In this document: positions 1-8,051 of the stretch, in pieces
Position numbering within the stretch: the first letter of the stretch is position 1
How the letters are laid out: every line of letters starts with the position of its first letter
Source: an uncultured Bacteroidia bacterium
GTDB taxonomy: Bacteria; Bacteroidota; Bacteroidia; Bacteroidales; UBA932
DNA length: 49,443 nt
Direction: 5' to 3'
Assembly (NCBI GenBank): GCA_902780935.1
Contig: CACZHP010000034.1
Coordinates: 1 to 49,443, forward strand
Position numbers and translations under genes: made by a program
The notes under the pieces: model-generated
Seen by the model: the letters and a program-made list of their open reading frames with translations, nothing else
What the model was told of the DNA's origin: nothing
Databases searched by the model: none

Positions 1-9
1 AGGAGCTGC

Positions 10-40
10 GCCAGACCTCCCATTTTAAGAGAGGTCTGGC
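10..40. repeat. Perfect 10-bp inverted repeat downstream of nadE
   Basis: Bases 10-19 (GCCAGACCTC) are the exact reverse complement of 31-40, with an 11-base loop. It lies 60 bases beyond the nadE stop, so it could act as an end-of-transcript hairpin, but neither strand has a following U tract. Its right part resembles the sequence at 7811-7835 (see findings). Confidence 0.6.
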
Positions 41-100
41 ACAACACTTATTCCAACACGTTAGTAATCAGCTGGTTCCGGCGTTAACCGTTCCAGGGCT

Positions 101-2236
101 CTACAGCTTTTCGAGCTCGGAGATCCAGAGCTGGACTTTGGCGTCGGATGGCATCCGGAAATCTCCTCGGGGCGAGAAGCTGACCGGACTGATCTTCGGG
201 CCGTCGGGCATGCAGGAGCGCTTGAACTGCTGTGAGAAGAATCTCCAATAGAACTTCTTCAGCCACTTGAGTATGGTCTCTTTGTCGTAAGTGTTATGCG
301 CCTGCGGCAAGACCGCTCCTGACGAGCATTTTCCCGGGTAGGGCGCGGAGCGTAGCGATGCAGGAGCTGTGCTTGCCGCAGCTGAATCGGCACCGAACGC
401 CCTGCAGGCCAGGAAGTAGATCTTGGAAGGGGAGTAGCCGTGGAGCATTAGGTTGTAGATGAAGAAATCGTGAAGCTCGTACGGGCCGATCAGATCCTCA
501 GTCTTCTGCTTGATCTCTCCCTTGGAATCCGCAGGCATAAGTTCCGGACTGATAGGAGTTTCCACTATGTCAATCAGAATCTCAGCCGCGGAACGCCCGC
601 CCGAAGGCGAAGGAGTAGTGAACACATTGCAAGCTGCCCAGCGGACAAGATGCTTTATCAAAGTCTTAGGTACGGAGGCGTTGACCCCGTACATCGACAT
701 GTGGTCTCCGTTGTATGTGCACCAGCCGAGAGCAAGCTCCGATAGGTCGCCTGTGCCAACTACCAGCCCATTCTCCTTGTTGGCTGTGTCCATAAGGATC
801 TGGGTCCTCTCACGCGCCTGGGCATTCTCATAGGTGGAATCCATGACGGTCGGGTCATGGCCGATGTCCTTGAAGTGTTGCTCCACGGCAGGTACGACGG
901 AAATCTCCCTTGAGGTGATTCCAAGGGCGTCCATCAGGTCCGTGGCGTTGGATTTTGTCCTGACGGTGGTACCGAGTCCCGGCATTGTGATCCCGATGAT
1001 TCCGGACCGGTCCAGCCCCAGCTTGTCAAAGGCCATGGCGGTCACAATCAAAGCCAGGGTGCTGTCCAGGCCTCCGGATATTCCCAGGACAGCCTTCTTG
1101 CAGCCAATGTGCTCCATCCGGGCGGCGAGACCCGTGGATTGGATTGAAAGAATCTCCCTGCACGCCTCAGCCTCCTCGATAGGATCGTCTTCCGGCAGGA
1201 AGGGATGCGGCTCGACAGGCCGGTACAGGCTCGCCGCGAAATCAGTCGGCGCGGGATCTCCGAGCTCGAAACGGCAGTAGAGGTTGGAATACTCGCAGGC
1301 CGATGTGCCGTCCGGAGCCATCCCCCTGAAAGAGTTCTTCTTCTGGCGGTGGACTCCGAGCTTCTCGATGTCGATGTCGGCGAAGGTCAGGGAGTCTTCC
1401 ATCTGGAACCTCGCGTTCTCGGCGAGCAGTTCCCCGTCCTCGCAGATGATTGCCGACCCGCCATAGACGGTGTCCATCGTGGACTCACCGTAACCTGCTG
1501 AGCAATAGACATATCCGGACACAGTTCTGCCGGACTGGTTGACCACGAACTCCCGGCGTTTGGCATGCTTCCCGGCCACCTCGTTGGATGCGGAAATATT
1601 CACGATCACCTGCGCCCCGGAAGGAGCCAGGAAAGAGGACGGCGGGACCGGAGTCCAGAAGTCCTCGCAGATCTCAATACCGAAGGTCGTCCTGCCAATC
1701 GAGAACAACAGGTTGGGGGAGAGGTTGCAGCGCTGGCCGCAGTATTTAGTCACTGAGTCGAAACCGTCTCTGTAATAATCCTTTCCGTCATCGACAAAGC
1801 GTCCGATCCTGGTGTTGGAAGGAGACAGGAAATCAGCTCCGGAGGCGAACCAGCGGCCCTCGTCGAACTCGGCGTAGGTCGGCAGGTAGATTTTCGGGAC
1901 TATTCCCTTTATCCCTCCGTTCCGGATGACAACCGCACAGTTGTACAGCCGTCCACGGTAGCGTACAGGCGCTCCCACGACCACGGTGGCCCGCTTGCCG
2001 CGGGTGTGGACCGCAATCTTCTTGACAGCTTCCTCGGAGGCTGTCAGCAGGAGGCTTTGCCCGAACAAGTCCAGGCAGGTGTATCCCGTCACCGAGAGCT
2101 CCGGGAACACCACAAGGGAGGCTTCCCGCTCCTCGGCCTTGTCGATCAGCCCTATGATCTCGTTGCTGTTGAACTCGACGTCAGCTACTCTCACACGCGG
2201 CACGGCGGCCGCTACCCTGAAAAATCCGTAATCCAT
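101..2236 (-). CDS. nadE: Glutamine-dependent NAD+ synthetase
   Basis: Two-domain NAD+ synthetase that aminates nicotinic acid adenine dinucleotide with ammonia released from glutamine. The N-terminal nitrilase-type glutaminase shows the triad Glu46 (FPELSVTG), Lys115 (VPKIYLP) and Cys190 (EICEDF). The C-terminal synthetase has the PP-loop SGGLDS at 387-392. It is the last gene of a minus-strand run after mtaD, punA and a small membrane protein. Odd feature: residues about 619-645, between RAFG and YDKETILKW, are an in-frame insertion of low-complexity sequence not expected in the family, encoded by a palindrome at 302-381. The frame is intact and the C-terminal motif FSQQFKRSC follows normally, so the enzyme is probably functional. 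Confidence 0.97.
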   Translation of the reverse strand: MDYGFFRVAAAVPRVRVADVEFNSNEIIGLIDKAEEREASLVVFPELSVTGYTCLDLFGQSLLLTASEEAVKKIAVHTRGKRATVVVGAPVRYRGRLYNCAVVIRNGGIKGIVPKIYLPTYAEFDEGRWFASGADFLSPSNTRIGRFVDDGKDYYRDGFDSVTKYCGQRCNLSPNLLFSIGRTTFGIEICEDFWTPVPPSSFLAPSGAQVIVNISASNEVAGKHAKRREFVVNQSGRTVSGYVYCSAGYGESTMDTVYGGSAIICEDGELLAENARFQMEDSLTFADIDIEKLGVHRQKKNSFRGMAPDGTSACEYSNLYCRFELGDPAPTDFAASLYRPVEPHPFLPEDDPIEEAEACREILSIQSTGLAARMEHIGCKKAVLGISGGLDSTLALIVTAMAFDKLGLDRSGIIGITMPGLGTTVRTKSNATDLMDALGITSREISVVPAVEQHFKDIGHDPTVMDSTYENAQARERTQILMDTANKENGLVVGTGDLSELALGWCTYNGDHMSMYGVNASVPKTLIKHLVRWAACNVFTTPSPSGGRSAAEILIDIVETPISPELMPADSKGEIKQKTEDLIGPYELHDFFIYNLMLHGYSPSKIYFLACRAFGADSAAASTAPASLRSAPYPGKCSSGAVLPQAHNTYDKETILKWLKKFYWRFFSQQFKRSCMPDGPKISPVSFSPRGDFRMPSDAKVQLWISELEKL
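302..381 (-). repeat. Palindromic element inserted in frame in nadE
   Basis: The arms 302-321 and 361-381 are inverted copies (CTGCGGCAAG..CTCCTG) with two mismatches and one bulge; the loop is 39 bases. The loop holds GAGCGTAGCGA at 348-358, which is identical to 8184-8194 in the second intergenic hairpin, and a CCCTACCC block on the minus strand. It is read through as about 27 amino acids of NadE. The position suggests a translated insertion of a mobile palindrome, as known for Rickettsia palindromic elements; the relation to the longer intergenic elements is inferred from the shared core. Confidence 0.75.
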
Positions 2237-2251
2237 TGTGCTTGAATATTA

Positions 2252-2482
2252 TTAAGCGTTAGCGGGATCGTTATTCCTGTCTTCTCCGGAGAGCCGCTCC
2301 CGCTCCTTGCGGTGGGCGTTGTTGACCGTGATGGCGATGCCCCTGTAGAGGAAATACAATCCGATCAGCAGGATGCAGATGTTCGCCCACAACTTCCCGG
2401 AGCCGCCGATCAGCATCGCGCCGGCGAAACCGATGATAAAAACGGCGAACACGAAATAAATGATATTCATGAACTTGACCAT
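2252..2482 (-). CDS. Small two-helix membrane protein
   Basis: A 76-residue protein with two predicted transmembrane helices, about residues 7-27 and 31-50, separated by a short Gly/Ser/Lys turn, followed by a charged, Arg/Glu/Asp/Asn-rich tail (RKERERLSGEDRNND). I do not recognise a named family. It starts 4 bases after the punA stop and ends 15 bases before nadE, so it is probably co-transcribed with both. Met5 is an alternative start. No function can be assigned from sequence; the position in a nucleotide-salvage run is the only hint. Confidence 0.75.
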   Translation of the reverse strand: MVKFMNIIYFVFAVFIIGFAGAMLIGGSGKLWANICILLIGLYFLYRGIAITVNNAHRKERERLSGEDRNNDPANA

Positions 2483-2486
2483 GACT

Positions 2487-3314
2487 CTACAGACTTTCTA
2501 TGAGTTTTGTGAATATGGCGCACATCCTGTCGGCTGCGGCGTCGGCGGCCTTGACGACGGCCTCCCCGTCGTTGACATAGTCTTCCGCGTAATCGTCGTG
2601 GGCCTCGTTGGTCACGACGGACATCCCGAACACCGCGACACCTGAGTGCCTGGCGGTTATGACCTCAGGGATGGTTGACATCCCCGTCACATCGCCGCCT
2701 ATGATGCGAATATATTTATATTCGGAAGGGGTCTCGTAGGTTGGACCGGTGCCTCCGTAGTACACGCCCTTGTGGACCTTTATGCCCATCTCGGCGGCGA
2801 TCTCCTCGGCCTTCGCGATAAGCTTCAGGTCGTAGGGACGGGTCATGTCGGGGAACCTGGGCCCGAACTCGTCCATGTTGGGGCCGATCAGAGGGTTGGG
2901 CTGCTGGCAGATATGGTCCTTGATGATCATCAGGTCGCCGACCTTGTAGTCGTAGTTGACTCCGCCGGCGGCATTGGAGACGAACAGGTACTTGATTCCG
3001 AGGACTACCATGACTCTGGTGGGGAGCGTGACGAGCTCCATCGGGTAGCCCTCATAGAAATGGATGCGTCCCTGCATCATTATGACTTGCTTCCCGCCGA
3101 CCTCGCCGACCAGGAAGTTGCCTTTGTGGCCGATGGCGGTCGATACGGGAAATCCCGGAATATTCTTGTAGGGGATCACGATAGGATCCTTGACAGCGTC
3201 AGCGAGTTTTCCCAGACCGCTGCCCAGCACTATTCCGACAAGCGGTTTCCGGTCGCCGATATGGGCCTTGACGTAGTCGGCGGCCTGGTGTATCCTTTCA
3301 ATCCTGATGTCCAT
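2487..3314 (-). CDS. punA: Purine-nucleoside phosphorylase
   Basis: Trimeric-type purine-nucleoside phosphorylase, 275 residues, the usual length. It splits purine ribonucleosides with phosphate to give the base and ribose 1-phosphate. Visible motifs: phosphate-binding GSGLG at 31-35, IGHKGN at 61-66, QGRIHFYEG at 81-89, a YETPSE segment with the base-binding Glu, GMSTIPE, and VVTNEA with the Asn typical of purine-specific enzymes. It follows mtaD by 12 bases. Together they could take methylthioadenosine through methylthioinosine to hypoxanthine. Confidence 0.96.
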   Translation of the reverse strand: MDIRIERIHQAADYVKAHIGDRKPLVGIVLGSGLGKLADAVKDPIVIPYKNIPGFPVSTAIGHKGNFLVGEVGGKQVIMMQGRIHFYEGYPMELVTLPTRVMVVLGIKYLFVSNAAGGVNYDYKVGDLMIIKDHICQQPNPLIGPNMDEFGPRFPDMTRPYDLKLIAKAEEIAAEMGIKVHKGVYYGGTGPTYETPSEYKYIRIIGGDVTGMSTIPEVITARHSGVAVFGMSVVTNEAHDDYAEDYVNDGEAVVKAADAAADRMCAIFTKLIESL

Positions 3315-3326
3315 GGTATTTGAGTT

Positions 3327-4613
3327 TTATTGTTGGTTTACAATTATTTCCAAAGCTTTCCGCCCTTCCTCCAGAATCTCCTTCTCGCCCATGACTTCCC
3401 TGTCCAGCATAACCAGACGGCCTCCGGCGATCAGCGAGGTGATACAGTCGCTGTGGGCGGAATAGATGTAATTGGCCAGGAACGGGGCGGGGGAAAGGAA
3501 GAAAGAGCTGTCGGTGTCGATGATCTGGATGTCGGCGTCCCAGCCTTCCTCGATCTTCCCGGTCTTCAGTCCCAGAGCCTTTCCGCCATTGACGGTCACC
3601 ATGTCCAGAAGATCCCCGAGCGGCAGGGCGGTGGGATCGTCCCTCCACGCTTTCTCCACGATGGCGGTGGTCTTCATCGCCTCGAGCATGTCCAGGTTGT
3701 TGGATGAGGCGCAGCCGTCGGTGCCGAGGCAGACGTTGGCTCCGGCGTCCTTGAGCTCCTCGCAGAGGAACTTGTACCCGGAAGCGAGCTTGAGATTGGA
3801 GTTGATGTTGTGGACGCAGCTGACGCCACGGCGCCCGAGAATCTCCACGTCTTTCTCCGAAAGCCAGAGGGAGTGGGCGGCTATGACATCCTGGCCCAGG
3901 AGCCCCAGCGAGTCGAAATATTCGACAGGGGAGAGGCCCCCGTGGGCGGCCTTGCAGTCTTCAACCTCTTTCCTGGTTTCGGACAGGTGAATATGGATCC
4001 GCAGCCCGCACTTCCTTGCGAAATCAGTGGCCCAGAGGATCATCGGCTCACTGACGGTATAGACAGCGTGGATGCTGACCGCGAAACGCTGCCGTCCGAG
4101 GTTGTCCTTGACCATCTCGTACATCGCGGCGCACTCGTCTTTCTGCCTGGCGGTCACCTCCGGGTCGAAGTTGTCCAGGCAGGTGTATGAGAACAGGCCC
4201 CGGAGCCCGATCTCCTCGGTAGCTTTCATGGCCATGCGGGAATGCCAGTACATGTCGTTGAATGAGGTGGTTCCGGTCTTTATCATCTCAAGGTTGGCGA
4301 CCTTTGTGGCACTATAGACGAAGGGTCTGTCCAGGTGGGACTCGATGCCCCAGATGTGGTCCAGCCAGTCGTGGAGGACCATGTCCTCGCCGATCCCCCT
4401 CATGAGGCTCATGGCGGCGTGGGTGTGGGCGTTGACGAAACCGGGCATGGCGGTCTTGCCTGTGCAGTCCAGCACAAAACACTTGTCATCCTGAGCGCAC
4501 CTCTTGTCATCCTGAGCGTCAGCGAAGGAGATCTCCGCGATCTTCCCTTCCTTGACCAGGATATCCACCTGCTTGCCGTCCAGCGTTATGTTTTTAAGAA
4601 ATATACTATCCAT
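3327..4613 (-). CDS. mtaD: Methylthioadenosine / S-adenosylhomocysteine deaminase family amidohydrolase
   Basis: Metal-dependent amidohydrolase of the MTA/SAH deaminase family. The metal site begins with His63 and His65 (NAHTHAAMS); further ligands lie in HIHLSE, AAHSLWLS and LGTDGCASSNN. The MPGFVNAHTHAAMSLMRG stretch is typical of this family rather than of guanine or cytosine deaminases. Being next to a purine-nucleoside phosphorylase supports a purine role. Residues 29-44 (SFADAQDDKRCAQDDK) are foreign to the family and come from a repeat inserted in frame between two strands of the small N-terminal beta domain. It is the first gene of its operon, with a -7 box about 18 bases upstream. 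Confidence 0.9.
   Translation of the reverse strand: MDSIFLKNITLDGKQVDILVKEGKIAEISFADAQDDKRCAQDDKCFVLDCTGKTAMPGFVNAHTHAAMSLMRGIGEDMVLHDWLDHIWGIESHLDRPFVYSATKVANLEMIKTGTTSFNDMYWHSRMAMKATEEIGLRGLFSYTCLDNFDPEVTARQKDECAAMYEMVKDNLGRQRFAVSIHAVYTVSEPMILWATDFARKCGLRIHIHLSETRKEVEDCKAAHGGLSPVEYFDSLGLLGQDVIAAHSLWLSEKDVEILGRRGVSCVHNINSNLKLASGYKFLCEELKDAGANVCLGTDGCASSNNLDMLEAMKTTAIVEKAWRDDPTALPLGDLLDMVTVNGGKALGLKTGKIEEGWDADIQIIDTDSSFFLSPAPFLANYIYSAHSDCITSLIAGGRLVMLDREVMGEKEILEEGRKALEIIVNQQ
4482..4534 (-). repeat. Tandem repeat insertion inside mtaD
   Basis: A 16-base unit (CTTGTCATCCTGAGCG) occurs at 4482-4497 and again at 4503-4518, 21 bases apart. The second copy continues as TCAGCGAAGGAGATCT. The same repeat type is intergenic at 27199-27225. 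On the coding strand it is read as SFADAQDDK RCAQDDK within MtaD. The period of 21 keeps the frame. Confidence 0.8.
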
Positions 4614-4630
4614 GGGCTATACCTATTTTC

Positions 4631-4638
4631 CAAATATA
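4631..4638 (-). promoter_or_regulatory. -7 box of the mtaD operon
   Basis: Minus strand reads TATATTTG, an exact match to the Bacteroidota -7 consensus TAnnTTTG, 18 bases upstream of the mtaD ATG. No clear -33 element was seen. Confidence 0.65.
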
Positions 4639-4650
4639 AGAAAAAATCGC

Positions 4651-4658
4651 TAATATTG
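4651..4658 (+). promoter_or_regulatory. Possible -7 box of the GH106-like gene
   Basis: TAATATTG differs from TAnnTTTG at one base and sits 24 bases before the ATG at 4683, the distance seen at other promoters here. It is divergent from the mtaD promoter 12 bases away. Confidence 0.4.
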
Positions 4659-4682
4659 TCTTAAAATCAACCACTGAGCGAC

Positions 4683-7600
4683 ATGAAGATTATCACAAGG
4701 GCGCTTTCAGCCCTCGCTATTATCGTTTCCTCCTCTGCCGCCGCGCAGGAGGGCATCACCCAGATCGAGAAGAATTTCAAGGACATTCCCTGGAGCCAAC
4801 CGACCGGGGTTTACTGGTACTGGGTATCGGGCAATATGTCCGCCGACGGAGTCGTCAAGGATCTCCAGGCCATGAAGAAGGCCGGGATCACCAGGGTACA
4901 GATCGGAATGATCGGCGAGGGCCAGGGCGCTCCCCAGGGGCCTGTGAGGATGTTCACTGAGGAGTGGTGGAATATCCTCCACACCATGTTCAAGACGGCG
5001 GGCGATCTCGGGATCGAGGTCGGTCTTTTCAACTGTCCCGGATGGAGCCAGAGCGGTGGCCCGTGGGTCAAACCCTCCCAGTCGATGCGTTATCTCGGGA
5101 GCGTGAAAGACACCTTGATAGGTCCTTCAATATTTAAAGGAAAACTTCCTGTTGTCGGAGAGAACGCTCAGGATGTCAATGTTTTGGCGTATCCTTTAAT
5201 TGAATCGGAATCTGTCTTTTCCGTCTCCGGAGACCCTGCGAGGGACACCGAGGTCACCTTTTCCTCCGGCAAGCCCGCTTCCGTGAGGACTATAATCGTG
5301 GAGCCCACCTCGACACCCGGTTCGACTGATGTCGAGTTGCTCGTCCGGAAGGACGGGGCGCTCAAGAGCGTGGAGAAATTCTATGTTGACAGAAGCAACG
5401 CCGCGATCAATGTCGGTTTCGATCCTGTCGCCCTGGTGACGATCTCAATCCCCGAGACTTCCTGTGAGACTTTTGTCGTCCGTATCGAGAAGCCCGGGGT
5501 GATAAAGAAAGTGACGCTCTCCACTGTCCCCGCTGTCGAGCGTTTCGCCGAGAAGACATTCGCGAAGATGTGGCAGACCCCGCACCCGATGTGGGACGCC
5601 TACATGTGGCGGGAGCAGCCTACCGATGAGGGCGGGCTGGTTGTCAATCCTTCGGAAGTAATTGATATTTCTGAATATATGTCCGCTGATGGGACTCTGT
5701 CCTGGAAAGTCCCGGAGGGGAAGTGGGTGGTCGAGAGAACGGCCATGCTTCCTACCGGATCCATGGATTCCCCGGCTCCGGAGGAGGGCACTGGCCTTGA
5801 GACCGACAAGATGAGCGAGAAGCACATCCGGACGCATTTCGACAATTACCTCGGCAAGATCCTGGAGAGGATTCCCGCTGAGGACAGGAAGACTTTCAAG
5901 ATAGTCGTGGAAGACAGCTACGAGACCGGCGGCCAGAATTGGACCGACGACATGATCCCCGATTTCAAGAAAGCCTACGGGTACGATCCGACCCCTTATA
6001 TTCCTGTGTTGAGCGGTGTTGTGGTGGGCAGCAGGGACATTTCCGACCGTTTCCTCTGGGATCTGAGGAGGCTCGTGGCGGACGAGGTTTCCTATAATTA
6101 TGTGGGTGGTCTAAGGGAGGTCAGCAATGAGCATGGCCTCACCACATGGCTCGAGAATTACGGCCATTGGGGATTCCCTGGTGAGTTCCTGCAATATGGC
6201 GGCCAGTCCGACGAGATCGCCGGGGAGTTCTGGAGCTTCGGAGATCTTGGAGACATCGAGAACCGTGTGGCTTCTTCCTGCGGGCATATCTACGGCAAGA
6301 AGATGGTCTGGGCCGAGAGCTTCACTTGCGGCGGACCTGATTTCACCCAGTACCCCGGTCAGATGAAACAGCGGGGAGACCGTTTCTTCACCGAGGGGAT
6401 AAACGCCTCGCTGATGCACCTTTACATCCAGCAGCCTGACGACCGGGTCCCCGGAATCAACGCCTGGTTCGGCAATGAGTTCAACCGCCACAACACCTGG
6501 TTCTCCCAGATGGATGTGTTCAGCGACTACCTCAAGCGTTGCAACTACCTTCTTCAGCAGGGACGTTATGTCGCCGATGTGGCGTATTTCCTTGGTGAGG
6601 ACGCTCCGAAGATGACGGGTATCCGGGATCCTGAGATTCCGGACGGATATTCCTATGACTTTGTCAACGCGGAGGTCCTGATGGATGCCTCAGTCCGGGA
6701 CGGGAAACTGCTCCTAAAGAGCGGGATGGAATATTCCGTGCTTGTCCTTCCCAAAATCAAGACCATGCGTCCTGAGTTGCTTGAAAAGCTGGAAGCTCTT
6801 GTCAAAGAGGGCCTTACGATTCTTGGACCGGCACCGGAGAAGTCTCCGAGCCTTGCGGGATATCCCGAGGCTGACAGAAAGGTAAAGTCGATCGCCGAGC
6901 GGATGTGGCAGACTTCAGAGGAGCCTTTCGCAACTTCCGTGGATTATGGAAAGGGCAAGATCTACCGCTCCAGCTCGCTGGAGCAGGTGCTCTCCGACAA
7001 AGAGATTGTGGCTGATTTCCGCGCTGATGATGAGGAGCTTCCGCTGCAGTTCATCCACCTGACCCTGAAAGACGCTGAAATTTATTTTGTCTCGAACCAG
7101 GGCGACAGCCCGGTGGAGTTCGACGGCATATTCAGAATTACCGGCAAGGCTCCAGAGCTTTGGAACCCCCTAACCGTCGAGACCCGGCCTCTGCCCGAAT
7201 ACAAAGCCCTGACTAAAACCACGAAGATTCCTCTCCGCCTGGACGCTTTTGAAAGCTCGTTCATTGTGTTCAGAAATGACGCTCCCGCCACCGCACCACA
7301 AGGACGTAACTATCCGGAAGAGGCCATTGTGGCTGAGGTCGCTGGCCCTTGGAAGGTGGCTTTCCAGGAAGGCAGGGGAGGCCCTGAGGCTCCAGTGATG
7401 TTCGAGTCTCTCTCAGATTGGACGACAAACGCCGATTATAGGATCAAGTATTTCTCCGGGACGGCCACATATTCAAGCTCGTTCAAGCTTAAGAAGGTCC
7501 CTTCCGGGCCGGTATATATCGATCTCGGCAAGGTGATGGTGATGGCGAAAGTGAAAGTCAACGGGGAATATGCCGGGGGAGTGTGGACCGCTCCTTATCG

Positions 7601-7808
7601 ATTGAATATCACCGACTTCCTTAAGAAAGGTTCGAACTCGATTGAGGTCGAGGTGGTGAATTGCTGGCGAAACCGTCTTATCGGCGAGAAGGAGGTTGTC
7701 CCGGAGTCAGAGCGCTTCACATTCCAGACTTCCACATATCTCGATAAAGACGACGACCTCCAATCCTCCGGCCTCCTCGGCCCCGTCAGGATCCTTTCCG
7801 TCTCTTAA
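4683..7808 (+). CDS. Secreted GH106-like glycoside hydrolase (alpha-L-rhamnosidase family)
   Basis: A 1041-residue protein with a signal peptide (residues about 1-21, ending SSAAAQ), so exported. The start of the mature protein (FKDIPW..GVYWYWVSGN.S.DGVVKDLQAMKKAGI) and the NCPGWSQSGGPWV segment match the TIM-barrel region of GH106 enzymes. Candidate catalytic acids are Glu410/Glu414 in VVEDSYETG and Glu545 in WAESFTCGG; assigning the acid/base and nucleophile needs alignment. The C-terminal 200 residues hold a galactose-binding-like beta domain (KVKVNGEYAGGVWTAPYRL). Likely substrate is a rhamnosyl-containing plant glycan, but specificity cannot be read from sequence. No SusC/SusD genes are beside it. 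Confidence 0.85.
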   Translation: MKIITRALSALAIIVSSSAAAQEGITQIEKNFKDIPWSQPTGVYWYWVSGNMSADGVVKDLQAMKKAGITRVQIGMIGEGQGAPQGPVRMFTEEWWNILHTMFKTAGDLGIEVGLFNCPGWSQSGGPWVKPSQSMRYLGSVKDTLIGPSIFKGKLPVVGENAQDVNVLAYPLIESESVFSVSGDPARDTEVTFSSGKPASVRTIIVEPTSTPGSTDVELLVRKDGALKSVEKFYVDRSNAAINVGFDPVALVTISIPETSCETFVVRIEKPGVIKKVTLSTVPAVERFAEKTFAKMWQTPHPMWDAYMWREQPTDEGGLVVNPSEVIDISEYMSADGTLSWKVPEGKWVVERTAMLPTGSMDSPAPEEGTGLETDKMSEKHIRTHFDNYLGKILERIPAEDRKTFKIVVEDSYETGGQNWTDDMIPDFKKAYGYDPTPYIPVLSGVVVGSRDISDRFLWDLRRLVADEVSYNYVGGLREVSNEHGLTTWLENYGHWGFPGEFLQYGGQSDEIAGEFWSFGDLGDIENRVASSCGHIYGKKMVWAESFTCGGPDFTQYPGQMKQRGDRFFTEGINASLMHLYIQQPDDRVPGINAWFGNEFNRHNTWFSQMDVFSDYLKRCNYLLQQGRYVADVAYFLGEDAPKMTGIRDPEIPDGYSYDFVNAEVLMDASVRDGKLLLKSGMEYSVLVLPKIKTMRPELLEKLEALVKEGLTILGPAPEKSPSLAGYPEADRKVKSIAERMWQTSEEPFATSVDYGKGKIYRSSSLEQVLSDKEIVADFRADDEELPLQFIHLTLKDAEIYFVSNQGDSPVEFDGIFRITGKAPELWNPLTVETRPLPEYKALTKTTKIPLRLDAFESSFIVFRNDAPATAPQGRNYPEEAIVAEVAGPWKVAFQEGRGGPEAPVMFESLSDWTTNADYRIKYFSGTATYSSSFKLKKVPSGPVYIDLGKVMVMAKVKVNGEYAGGVWTAPYRLNITDFLKKGSNSIEVEVVNCWRNRLIGEKEVVPESERFTFQTSTYLDKDDDLQSSGLLGPVRILSVS

Positions 7809-7810
7809 AT

Positions 7811-7835
7811 CATTTTAAAAAGAGGCTGGTGCACA
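7811..7835 (+). repeat. Short repeat shared with 21-46
   Basis: CATTTTAAAAAGAGGCTGG.GCACA here resembles CATTTTAAGAGAGGTCTGGCACA at 21-43. Both follow the end of a coding sequence. Two copies only, so a repeat family is tentative. Confidence 0.35.
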
Positions 7836-7871
7836 CCAATGCAACGAACCAAAGCTTGAGAAGACTCCTCT

Positions 7872-8048
7872 TGTCGGCGAGGTAATGAGACACCTCCGGA
7901 GGGCTTCGCTCACTACGTTCGCTCCGTACCCTCCCACTGTCTCCTGCGTCATCGCCTCAGGCGATAACTTGTATCCAGCGGGCCCCATCCCTCTTCCCGT
8001 GGCCGAGGGGGGCCACGCCTCCGAAGGTGTCTCATTACCTCGCCGACA
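7872..8048 (+). repeat. Long hairpin element, copy 1
   Basis: Outer arms 7872-7902 and 8018-8048 pair over 31 bases with a single mismatch. Inside, in order: a TTCGCT/GTTCGCTCCG-rich block, CCCTCCCA (7929-7936), a small hairpin ATCGCC-TCA-GGCGAT (7951-7965), GGGCCCC (7980-7986), and a terminal hairpin GTGGCC-GAGGGG-GGCCAC (7999-8016). The same block order with different stem sequences is seen in copies 2 and 3, which points to a conserved fold. Function unknown. Confidence 0.85.
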
Positions 8049-8051
8049 GTG

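Noticed and set aside
10-40. Intrinsic terminator of nadE
   Set aside because: The stem is perfect but no T run follows on the minus strand, so it is reported only as an inverted repeat.
101-2236. nadE as a frameshifted or broken gene because of the insertion
   Set aside because: The frame continues through the palindrome and the normal C-terminal motifs follow.
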